Below, piece after piece: positions 17,045-24,967 of a DNA stretch of 64,000 nucleotides. Each line of letters begins with the position of its first letter. Within the stretch, counting starts at the first letter, position 1. Origin of the DNA: JAXMBX01 sp046349635 (GTDB taxonomy: Bacteria; Planctomycetota; Planctomycetia; Planctomycetales; Planctomycetaceae); contig JAXMBX010000019.1 in the NCBI GenBank assembly GCA_046349635.1, positions 18,553-82,552 on the forward strand, in the 5' to 3' direction. A program made the translations under genes and the position numbers. The notes under the pieces were generated by a model that saw only the letters and a program-made list of their open reading frames with translations, was not told where the DNA came from and searched no databases.

Positions 17045-18823
17045 TCAACCGGTTCCTCGTTCCCCGGGCCGTTTTGAGTTTTCCTCAGCACGGTCTGACC
17101 TCAACACAGCCTGAATCGGCTCATCGGCTCGCATTCCCCAGCCGAGCAGGCCGGAGATCACGAACGCCAGGCCGCAACAGACAAAGACGGCATTCCAATT
17201 CTTGTTCTCGCCGGGATTTGTGGAGAACGAAGCCCCGCCAAACTCCGGCCTCTTCGTCAGAAACAGGAAGAGGCTGGGAGCCAGAGCGGACGCGAAATTT
17301 CCCCACATGTTTCCCCAGCCCAGAATCGCCCCCACGACCTTTCCGCCGACATCCTGGGCAAAAGCCCAGACGGCGGGGACACCGAGGTCCGTAAAGAAGG
17401 CGACTCCGGAAAACAAGATTGTGGCGATCCAGGGGTCATTCGTCCAGAGACAGCCCCAATAGCAAAACCCCGCCAGAACACGGGTCATCAGCACCACCAC
17501 CGCCCGCCCGCGACGTCGCCCGGCCCAGCGGACGCACCAGTCCGAAAACGGTCCCCCCAACAGGTTTCCAGCGATCCCAACCATTATCGGCACGCTCGCC
17601 ATCCAGGCGCGCTGCCGAAATTCGACGTGATGGGCCAACTCCAGGTACGTGGGGAGCAGCGTTACCAGGAAAATCCAGGACAGATTGGTAAAGAATTGCG
17701 ATAAGCTCGACGCCCACAAGACCGGTGACGTGAGCATCTCGCGCCACGGAAATTCGATTTGGGAAGAGTCAACGGCCGCACTCTTGCTCGGCTCAGAGGC
17801 GCGGATCAAGGCAAGCTCCGCAGGATTACAGCGCGGATGTTCCTCAGGACGATCTCGAGCGACCAGCCAGAACACGAACGCCACAACAAAACCGGCACTC
17901 CCGAAAAGCACCAGCATCGGCCGCCATCCGGCCGTATTCAGTTTCCTGAGCGATTGTGGAAAGACGGCTTCAAGGGTGAGGCGATTAAGCCGCGTGATTT
18001 CCTGCGGAGTCAGTTGCTTTCCCTGCTCACGTTCCTCGGCGTAGCGGGCCGCTTGCCTGTCCAGTCCGGGAAGTTTCACCAGATCCGTGGTAAACATCAC
18101 CTCGTTCGTCAACTGGCGATTGAATTCCCGGACCAGGTTCTCCCGCGTCTGGGGAGTCAGATTTCCTTGGCTTTCCTCCGTTGCCAATGCCGTGTGCAGA
18201 GTCTCGGGAATTTTCGCGGAAATCTCCCGTTCCCAGGGAGTCTTGGGATGCAGCAGTTTCTGGAAAAATTGTTTCTCATTCCCCGGTAGCAGATCGCGGG
18301 ATTGAAACTGCGAAGGATACGACAGTGGTACAAACAGCAGCATGACGAAAGCAGTCAGCACCGGCGCGGCGGCTCCTCCAATTCGTCCACCGAAGGAAAC
18401 GATGCTGCTGGCGGTGGCCCGGTTTTCAGGAGGAACCCATTGGCGCAGCAGGCTGCCGCAACTCGGGAATGCCCCTGCCTGCGTCAATCCGCAGCCCATC
18501 CGCATCAGCATCAGGAAGACAAACCCCTCCGCCCACCCCATCAGCCCTGTAAACAGCGACCAACTGGTGAGAAACAGCACCAGCGCGAAACGCGCCCCGT
18601 AGCGATCCGCCAGCCAACCCCCGGGAACCTGTCCCAGGGCATAGGTGAAAAAGAAGATTCCCAGGAACAGCCCAATCTGGTCTTCGGACAGCCTGAGGTC
18701 TTCCTGGATGTACCGGACGGCAAAGGAGACGCAGAACCGGTCGAGATAGAGCAGGACCGCGAGACAGGCGGTGACGGCAAGAACCCGGTAGCGGACGCGG
18801 GTCGGCCTCTGGTCCTCGCTCAT
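17045..18823 (-). CDS. MFS transporter with a large periplasmic-loop insertion
   Basis: A 592-residue carrier starting at MSEDQRPTRVRYR. The first helices carry the pattern of the anion:cation symporter branch (LYLDRFCVSFAVRYIQEDL, GQVPGGWLADRYGAR). Between helix 5 (AAAPVLTAFVMLLF) and helix 6 (WRPMLVLFGSAGFVVAFVFW) there is an extra hydrophilic segment of roughly 130 residues, rich in Glu, Gln and Thr, which by topology lies outside the membrane. The second half has six ordinary helices. The substrate is not predictable. trxB begins 23 bases after its stop. Confidence 0.8.
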   Translation of the reverse strand: MSEDQRPTRVRYRVLAVTACLAVLLYLDRFCVSFAVRYIQEDLRLSEDQIGLFLGIFFFTYALGQVPGGWLADRYGARFALVLFLTSWSLFTGLMGWAEGFVFLMLMRMGCGLTQAGAFPSCGSLLRQWVPPENRATASSIVSFGGRIGGAAAPVLTAFVMLLFVPLSYPSQFQSRDLLPGNEKQFFQKLLHPKTPWEREISAKIPETLHTALATEESQGNLTPQTRENLVREFNRQLTNEVMFTTDLVKLPGLDRQAARYAEEREQGKQLTPQEITRLNRLTLEAVFPQSLRKLNTAGWRPMLVLFGSAGFVVAFVFWLVARDRPEEHPRCNPAELALIRASEPSKSAAVDSSQIEFPWREMLTSPVLWASSLSQFFTNLSWIFLVTLLPTYLELAHHVEFRQRAWMASVPIMVGIAGNLLGGPFSDWCVRWAGRRRGRAVVVLMTRVLAGFCYWGCLWTNDPWIATILFSGVAFFTDLGVPAVWAFAQDVGGKVVGAILGWGNMWGNFASALAPSLFLFLTKRPEFGGASFSTNPGENKNWNAVFVCCGLAFVISGLLGWGMRADEPIQAVLRSDRAEENSKRPGERGTG

Positions 18824-18851
18824 GACGGAGTCCCTGTTGCGTGAAATGCGC

Positions 18852-18900
18852 AAAAAAAATGAAGGCGTCCTGAGCAGCCGAAGCCAGTCAGAACGCCTTC
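18852..18900 (-). terminator. Terminator-like hairpin just upstream of the MFS gene
   Basis: On the minus strand GAAGGCGTTCTGA pairs with TCAGGACGCCTTC (one mismatch, 14-base loop), followed by A then eight T. It lies 29 bases before the MFS start and 240 bases after the preceding minus-strand gene (19141). It either ends that gene or acts as an attenuator in the MFS leader. Confidence 0.7.
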
Positions 18901-19140
18901 AGAATACCTGTGGAGCAAGTGCGGGCCAACGCTTGCGCCAACGGCGATTTAAATACTTGGCATTTCTTATGCCAATCTGCCCGCATAAATTTCCGGATTT
19001 CTCAAGTCCCCTGTTTGTAGGAGTTTGCATCAAGAGCTTTGTTTTTCAGAATCGAGCGAGCTGATGCAGATTTGTCGTGAGATTCAATTTGCCGCAGCAA
19101 ACTGAAACGCGCTGCAGCACTCTGCAACAGTCTGCACCCT

Positions 19141-19989
19141 TTATTTCTTATCGTTCTTCAGGACGCCAAACGGGTCCTTGGTATCTGTGGGAACTGGAGC
19201 ATTGGGCTTCGTGGATTTGCTGCTTTTGGCAAATGGTGTCTTTGGGGGAGTCTTGAGAGTGGACTCTTTTGTCGTCGTATCCTTCGAAGTCGTCGACCCC
19301 TTCTTCTTCTTGGCGGCAGCCAGTCCCGCGGGAGAAGTCCAGAACGAGTCATCCACGGTTGCGGAAATCGCCAAGGCCGTCGGCAGCTTTTGCCCTTTGG
19401 CCTGATGGATTTCAATCTCAATCGGAATCTGCGGTTTCAAAGCGACCGGATCCGTTGTCACGACGTCGATGGTGGGATTCTCTTTCACCTGCACGGGACG
19501 GCTTCCTCCCTCCACTCCGAAATACATCATCAGCACGTTTCCCTGAATATTTTCCAGTCTCCCCGTCGCCTCGAACTTCTGCGGATCTTTGGGGTTTTTC
19601 TGCACGCGGATCGGAGCGTTTCCTCCCCAGTGGATCGTCATTTTGTCGGTCAGCAGATCCCCCAACTCCGTCGACGTCACCTCCACCGTAAGAGTCTGTC
19701 CCTGCTGCAGCATCTCTGGTTTTCCGGGGGCTTTGAGCCGGAATTGCGTTCGTTCGTTGACGAGAACTTCCTGCTCCTTGTCGTCCTTGTCCGTCAGCTT
19801 GAGAAGCATCAGCTTCCCCTTCTTCTCAATTTCCTGGAATTTTCCCGACAAGGTCTGTGTATTTGATTTCGGAGGGTCGGCGGCGAATGCCTGCAGGTTC
19901 ATCACAACCGTCACCCACAGCAGAACTAACGGCGTTCCCAAACGCGTTAACAGCTTCGAGTTGCAACCCGGGCAATGACAGGCCACCAT
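19141..19989 (-). CDS. Exported protein of unknown function
   Basis: A 282-residue protein starting MVACHCPGCNSKL (19989). A hydrophobic export segment ends at LQAFAADPP. Two similar beta-rich stretches follow, GKFQEIEKKGKLMLLKLTD and GRLENIQGNVLMMYFGVEGG, each introducing a short strand-rich repeat, so the protein may contain a duplicated small beta-barrel. The last 70 residues are Lys/Thr/Pro-rich and disordered. No family recognised. The three cysteines before the hydrophobic segment are odd for a signal peptide. Confidence 0.6.
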   Translation of the reverse strand: MVACHCPGCNSKLLTRLGTPLVLLWVTVVMNLQAFAADPPKSNTQTLSGKFQEIEKKGKLMLLKLTDKDDKEQEVLVNERTQFRLKAPGKPEMLQQGQTLTVEVTSTELGDLLTDKMTIHWGGNAPIRVQKNPKDPQKFEATGRLENIQGNVLMMYFGVEGGSRPVQVKENPTIDVVTTDPVALKPQIPIEIEIHQAKGQKLPTALAISATVDDSFWTSPAGLAAAKKKKGSTTSKDTTTKESTLKTPPKTPFAKSSKSTKPNAPVPTDTKDPFGVLKNDKK

Positions 19990-20149
19990 AGAATTATTCC
20001 TTGTCACAGGAGAACATCGTGCCTCTTCCCCCTGTCCTCAGGGGAAAGGGCCATAGAATTATCCTACACCAACAGCCCGGGGACTTGAATACCCTGACGG
20101 AGATCCCCGGCCCGAGCAATCGTCACCAGTCCGCCAAATACAGGTCAAA

Positions 20150-20971
20150 ATGTCACCCGAACCGTCCCCACAGCCCGCACCTCGCCCCATCACTGTCCCA
20201 CAATTCATGCGTGCCAAGGAACAGGGCCGGAAACTTTCCGTTCTCACCTGTTATGACTATCTCTGGGCCAAATTGCTGGATGAGGCCGGGGTGGATGCCC
20301 TGCTGGTGGGGGACAGTCTCGCGATGGTCGTTCAGGGGCACGCCACGACCCTCCCGGTGACTCTGGAACAGATCATCTATCACGCCCAGATGGTCGTTCG
20401 CGGGACCAGGCATGCGCTGGTGATCGTTGATCTTCCCTTTATGACTTATCAGGTCAGTCCCGAGGATGCTCTCCGCAACGCGGGTGCGATCCTGAAGCAG
20501 ACCGGAGCGTCCGCAGTCAAACTGGAAGGGGGAGTCCATCAGGCCGAAACGATCCGCCGGCTGGTCGAAGCCGATATCCCGGTCATGGCCCACGTCGGGA
20601 TGAAACCGCAGTCCGTTCTAAATCGAGGGGGGATGGGGCGTGTCGAGCGCGACTCGAAACGGATCCTCGATGACGCCCTCGCCGCGGAGGAAGCGGGGGC
20701 CTTCGGAATCGTTCTGGAATTGATGCCCCGATCGGTGGCCGCCGAAGTGACGAAAACCTTGAAGATCCCGACGATCGGGATCGGTGCTGGTCCCGAATGC
20801 GACGGCCAGGTGCTGGTCACTCCCGACATGCTGGGGATGACCCGCGGATTTAATCCGAAGTTCGTCAAGCATTTCGCCGAACTGGGTGATGCCGTCGTTC
20901 AGGCAGCGCGACAATACTCCGGCGAAGTTCGGAACGGGACATTCCCCGATTCCGCTCACTCGCATGAGTAG
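20150..20971 (+). CDS. panB: Ketopantoate hydroxymethyltransferase
   Basis: A 273-residue enzyme that adds a hydroxymethyl group from 5,10-methylene-THF to 2-oxoisovalerate in pantothenate and CoA synthesis. Family motifs include KLSVLTCYDYLWAKLLDEAG, LLVGDSLAMVVQGH, VDLPFMTYQ, VKLEGG, PVMAHVGMKPQSV and GIGAGPECDGQVLV. Length is normal. An in-frame extension upstream is absent. It converges with the HD-GYP gene 34 bases away. No other pan gene is nearby. Confidence 0.96.
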   Translation: MSPEPSPQPAPRPITVPQFMRAKEQGRKLSVLTCYDYLWAKLLDEAGVDALLVGDSLAMVVQGHATTLPVTLEQIIYHAQMVVRGTRHALVIVDLPFMTYQVSPEDALRNAGAILKQTGASAVKLEGGVHQAETIRRLVEADIPVMAHVGMKPQSVLNRGGMGRVERDSKRILDDALAAEEAGAFGIVLELMPRSVAAEVTKTLKIPTIGIGAGPECDGQVLVTPDMLGMTRGFNPKFVKHFAELGDAVVQAARQYSGEVRNGTFPDSAHSHE

Positions 20972-21004
20972 ACGGGCCCCTGAGTCGATGGGGACTGCGA
21001 AACT

Positions 21005-22201
21005 CTACGCCTTGAGCGTGGGGAGCGTTTCCAGGACGCTCAGTTGCGCCGATTTGCTCAAATCGACGAATTCGGCAGTCACGTCTCCTTGGGGATTGGC
21101 AATGGCGACAACCGGTTTCATGTAGGCGGTTCCGTTTGCCCTGATGACTCGCCCGGTCCGCCCATCATTAAGGCGAACGTAGCTCCCGATTGGGAACAGC
21201 GAGACCGTTTCCAGCAAGGCTTTCACGACCACCGGGTCAAATCGGCCCGTCTTGGTGCGATACAGCAGGTATTGCATCGCCTGGTAATGCGGAATCGCTT
21301 CCCGATAAGGACGGGCGGAAACCATACCGGCGAAGCAATCGGCCACGGCAGCGATCCGGGACATTGGATGCAACTGGGCTCCGGCTTTGCTGCGGGGATA
21401 TCCCCGTCCGTCAAACCGTTCGTGGATTTCAACCGCCACCCTGCGAACCGTCAGCGGCATATCCTTGATCGCGCTTACCATGTCGTGGCACGCCGCGACG
21501 TGTTTCGTCACTTCCAGGAATTCGGACGGAGTCAGCTTGCGTTCGGCTTCGCGCGTTCCTTCCCGCAGTTTGAGCATCCCGGAATCGTGCAGCAGGCACC
21601 CCGCCCCCAACGCCAGCGTGTCGCGAATCGAGACCCCCATCGTTTTAGCGATGGACATGGCGAGTGTCGCCGTCTTGGTACTGTGTTCCGCCAGCGTCTC
21701 CTGCTGGTCAGTGGACGTGAAGCTCAGGATCAAGTCCTGGTCGACCTTGATTGATTTGTAGGACTCTTTCGCCAGTGCTTCCGCCGCTTCGAAGTGGAGC
21801 GGCCGCCCCTTCAGAAGTGCACTGTGTATGTCGCCGGTCTGGCAGGCAATGTCGCTTTGCAGGCCTCGAAACCTCTGTTCAATAAGCGATTGATAACCGG
21901 ACTGCGAAACTTTCGACGCGGATTCGTCCTTCGCGTTTGGAGAATGATTTCGCGATCCGTGGCATAGGAAATCCGCTTCGTCCCGATGGATGCGGACCAT
22001 CAGGATTCCACGGTTCTTCAGCCGTTCCAGCATCACATCCGTCAGCGACAAGCCAGACGCGACCAGCAGCACGCCGCACGGATCATAGATCGGATAGCGC
22101 AACGTGACAGACACCCGCAGATGATTCAACGGGACGCTGGTGTAGTTTCCATTCAGGCAAACTCCCGATTGAGGAGCTTGTCGCAGGGTCGTGGTGGTCA
22201 T
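21005..22201 (-). CDS. HD-GYP domain protein, probable cyclic-di-GMP phosphodiesterase
   Basis: A 398-residue protein. The N-terminal 80 residues (RYPIYDPCGVLLVASGLSL) resemble the small domain often found before HD-GYP domains. The HD-GYP domain spans about 150-330, with metal-binding HD in CLLHDSGM (205-206) and the family signature HERFDGRGYP (260-269). A C-terminal segment, GSYVRLNDGRTGRVIRAN, is a common HD-GYP tail. No receiver domain or membrane helix is present, so it is a soluble enzyme. A GGDEF synthase lies 2 kb away on the other strand. Confidence 0.85.
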   Translation of the reverse strand: MTTTTLRQAPQSGVCLNGNYTSVPLNHLRVSVTLRYPIYDPCGVLLVASGLSLTDVMLERLKNRGILMVRIHRDEADFLCHGSRNHSPNAKDESASKVSQSGYQSLIEQRFRGLQSDIACQTGDIHSALLKGRPLHFEAAEALAKESYKSIKVDQDLILSFTSTDQQETLAEHSTKTATLAMSIAKTMGVSIRDTLALGAGCLLHDSGMLKLREGTREAERKLTPSEFLEVTKHVAACHDMVSAIKDMPLTVRRVAVEIHERFDGRGYPRSKAGAQLHPMSRIAAVADCFAGMVSARPYREAIPHYQAMQYLLYRTKTGRFDPVVVKALLETVSLFPIGSYVRLNDGRTGRVIRANGTAYMKPVVAIANPQGDVTAEFVDLSKSAQLSVLETLPTLKA

Positions 22202-22365
22202 GTCGATGGACGGTGATCGGCTAAAGTGGTGGATTTCCCCTCACTGGCGGGGGGCCGAAAAACTTAGTTCGCAAAATAGGACGCGTCAAAGTGGTTCGAG
22301 AAGTCGATCACTTTTTTGCGTCTTGCAGCGAACTCCGTAGCGCAACCGCTGGCGGGAACAGCGGT

Positions 22366-23223
22366 TCAGACGCTTTCCAGATGCGGGCTCGCCTTGGCCC
22401 GCTCCCAGACCTCCCGCGCGCTCATGCCGGATGTGCGCATTGTGCGGATAGTAAGGGCCGCATCACGCTTCGCCAGCCTCTCTCCCTGCGCGTCGCACAG
22501 TAGTGGGACGTGAAAAAACCGCGGCGGATTCCAGCCGAGCGCCCGATACAACAGCAGCTGCCGCGCGGTGGAAGTCAGCAAATCCGCGCCCCGCACCACC
22601 TCGCTGATCTGCATGGCGTGATCATCCGCCACGACTGCCAGTTCGTAGGAGGGAAACCCATCCTTTCGCCAGACCAGGAAGTCGCCGAAGCCTTTTCCCG
22701 CGACGCGCGTCACTGCACCATATTGGCCATCCAAGAACGTAATCACCTCGCCATCCGGCACCCGAAACCGCCAGTTCACTTCGCCGGGATTGTTCTCATC
22801 ATAATGCTCCCCCACTGTTGGTCGGAGCGACGGGGGAAACAGCGGTTCGCTCCCATCATCGTGCGGTGCGCTCAACGCCTGGGTGACATCCTTCCGCGAG
22901 TGTGGACTGGGATAGATGCACCCGCCCGCGGCCAGGTGCCTCCACACATCGAGATAGCACCCCAGCCGTTTGCTTTGGACATAGGGTCCCAATGGCCCCC
23001 CCACGTCCGGACCTTCCTGCCATGTCAGCCCCAGCCAGCGGAGGTCTTCCATCGCCCCGGCCACGAATTCCTCGCGGCAGCGATCCTGGTCCAGATCCTC
23101 GATTCGCATGACCAGCGCCCCATTTGCCTGCCGTGCGCGATCTGCTGCCACCTGGAACGTGCTGGCGTGTCCCAGGTGCAGATATCCGCTCGGCGTGGGG
23201 GCCAATCGGCCACGATAGGTCAA
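22366..23223 (-). CDS. gluQ: Glutamyl-Q tRNA(Asp) synthetase
   Basis: A 285-residue truncated relative of glutamyl-tRNA synthetase that attaches glutamate to queuosine in tRNA(Asp). APTPSGYLHLGHA is the HIGH motif and GERLAKRDAA the KMSKS equivalent; RIEDLDQDRC is conserved. The anticodon-binding domain is absent, as expected. The zinc-knuckle cysteines seen in E. coli GluQRS appear reduced (GCIYPSPHSRKDV). Together with queF at 53,717 it indicates that the organism makes queuosine. Confidence 0.92.
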   Translation of the reverse strand: MTYRGRLAPTPSGYLHLGHASTFQVAADRARQANGALVMRIEDLDQDRCREEFVAGAMEDLRWLGLTWQEGPDVGGPLGPYVQSKRLGCYLDVWRHLAAGGCIYPSPHSRKDVTQALSAPHDDGSEPLFPPSLRPTVGEHYDENNPGEVNWRFRVPDGEVITFLDGQYGAVTRVAGKGFGDFLVWRKDGFPSYELAVVADDHAMQISEVVRGADLLTSTARQLLLYRALGWNPPRFFHVPLLCDAQGERLAKRDAALTIRTMRTSGMSAREVWERAKASPHLESV

Positions 23224-23293
23224 ATGAATTCTCCGACTCTAATCGGATGTAAAAATAGTCGACTGACTTTCGAATGTGATAATGAGCTGTCGC

Positions 23294-24136
23294 TCAAAGC
23301 TCGAACGGGAATTCCGCATTCACTGGACCGAGTGCCTCCTCCATCGTGCACAACCCATAATGAGCCGGTTCATTATCCGTCGCAGGCGAAACGACTTTTA
23401 TCCCACCGTCTGCCAGGCTTATGACAAAATGCCTAATAACTTGTTTACAATGATAGATGATTTCCAGATAGAGCCAGTTGAGGGAGTGCTGGCCTGATTC
23501 GCTGGCATCCAGCAGAATGTCCGCAGTTCTTTCCCGGAAACGAACCGTCATTCTCTGCAATCGTATAGGTTTTTCGCCGGGCATCGGAGTTTCCGCCTGC
23601 TGCCGGAACCAATTTTCGATAGAGATGGCGATCGCTTTTCGGGTTTTTAAGTTCACTTTTTTATCCGCGAAAAAGATCACAAGCGGAAGCGATTCAAGTG
23701 GTCCGGCGGGCAATTCAGGTGAGTACGGACTTCCCAATTGAGCAGTAATGACGCTGGCCGAGCTATCCCATTTCCGAAAGGCTTCGTTCCACATTAGGAA
23801 ATCATACATTGTGCTTTCGAAGGCGGGGTGGGAAACGATGCTGCTCTGAACCTTGATAGACCGCCCTAGCCTCAGGGGCTTGTTATCGCAATCATCTTTG
23901 AAGGCCGCATCGGAGTAACAATGGTCACAACTGGTCACGAACTGATTCAGCGCGTCAAACCCAGTGATTGCCAGCGTTCCGTCCGGATACCATCGCGTAG
24001 AACCGGGGTGGGCCGTCTCAACCTCACCGGCCAGCGCGCCAGGGTCGTAACCGCACCGCGCAATGATCGGAATTATTGAGTAATGGACCAGCAATCCCCG
24101 GCTGGCCTGTCGCACGTGAAACTTTTTATCCGTCAT
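23294..24136 (-). CDS. Protein of unknown function, possible ORFan
   Basis: A 280-residue protein beginning MTDKKFHVRQASRGLLVHYS. No signal peptide, membrane helix or catalytic motif is visible. CDHCYSDAAFKDDCD near residue 70 has three cysteines. The segment QRMTVRFRERTADILLDAS and the helix LNWLYLEIIYHCKQVIRHF are the best-defined structural features. Base composition is visibly more A+T-rich than the neighbours. It lies between gluQ and the divergent GGDEF gene with no functional link to either. Confidence 0.55.
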   Translation of the reverse strand: MTDKKFHVRQASRGLLVHYSIIPIIARCGYDPGALAGEVETAHPGSTRWYPDGTLAITGFDALNQFVTSCDHCYSDAAFKDDCDNKPLRLGRSIKVQSSIVSHPAFESTMYDFLMWNEAFRKWDSSASVITAQLGSPYSPELPAGPLESLPLVIFFADKKVNLKTRKAIAISIENWFRQQAETPMPGEKPIRLQRMTVRFRERTADILLDASESGQHSLNWLYLEIIYHCKQVIRHFVISLADGGIKVVSPATDNEPAHYGLCTMEEALGPVNAEFPFEL

Positions 24137-24235
24137 AGTTGATCACTTGTTGCGGAAGAAGAGAAAATTGGATGCCGACCATCTTCTTTAGTGGGGGCGA
24201 TTCTCTGTCGATTCTCATCCCGAGTTGTTGTTAGC

Positions 24236-24898
24236 ATGAACTCCATCATGGAACAGGCCGCTACCCGGATGCAACAGATCGAGGCCCTGCTGCAGCGGTT
24301 GAAAACCGCCGGCGGAGAGGATATTCCTCCGCTTTGGGCGCAACTGGAAGAGCTGTGGGAGGGACATGCCCACGATTTCCACATCCTTCTGGAACAGGCC
24401 CGGACCGACCCGCTGACAGGGCTGGGGAACCGGCGAGATTTTGAAGAAGAACTGCTCGCCAACTGGTCCCAGTTCCGCCGTCATTCCACCCCGTTGACAC
24501 TCGCCTTGCTCGATGTCGATAACCTCAAGCAGATGAACGCTGACGGTGGGCATCTGAATGGGGACGCGGCTTTAAAGGCTTTCGCAGGGACAATCCGTGG
24601 CGTGGTGCGGCAATCGGACCGGGTTTTCCGCTATGGGGGGGATGAGTTCGTGATCCTGATGCCCCATACGCAGACTGCGGGGGGATTGAAAGCGGTCGAG
24701 CGAATTGTGCAGTCGACCCGCCACCTGTCGGTCGACTGTCAGACCCCCGGCCTTACATCTCCCACAGTCAGCATTGGGCTCTCTGAAATCCGTGCGACGG
24801 ACACCGAACCGCATCAGGTCTTCCAGCGGGCGGATGCTGCGTTGCGCGCCGCCAAACAGCAGGGCAAAGACCGGATTGTCACATTCGCAGAGGGGTGA
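24236..24898 (+). CDS. GGDEF diguanylate cyclase
   Basis: A 220-residue soluble protein from MNSIMEQAATRMQQ. An N-terminal coiled-coil-like helix (about residues 1-55) leads into a GGDEF domain that makes cyclic di-GMP from GTP. TDPLTGLGNRRDFEEEL is the domain start and FRYGGDEFVIL the active site, so it should be catalytic. RQSD five residues upstream of GGDEF is the RxxD inhibitory site, so product inhibition is expected. There is no sensor domain. Confidence 0.92.
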   Translation: MNSIMEQAATRMQQIEALLQRLKTAGGEDIPPLWAQLEELWEGHAHDFHILLEQARTDPLTGLGNRRDFEEELLANWSQFRRHSTPLTLALLDVDNLKQMNADGGHLNGDAALKAFAGTIRGVVRQSDRVFRYGGDEFVILMPHTQTAGGLKAVERIVQSTRHLSVDCQTPGLTSPTVSIGLSEIRATDTEPHQVFQRADAALRAAKQQGKDRIVTFAEG

Positions 24899-24967
24899 TC
24901 GTAGATCGGCTGGGTGGCGGGGGCGCACCGCGAAGCGGAAGCCCCCGAACTCGCGATGATTCAAACC

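Noticed and set aside
22288..22317. Plus-strand terminator-like hairpin AAAGTG...CACTTT with T-run.
   Set aside because: No plus-strand gene precedes it; flanking genes are both on the minus strand, and the outer stem is weak.
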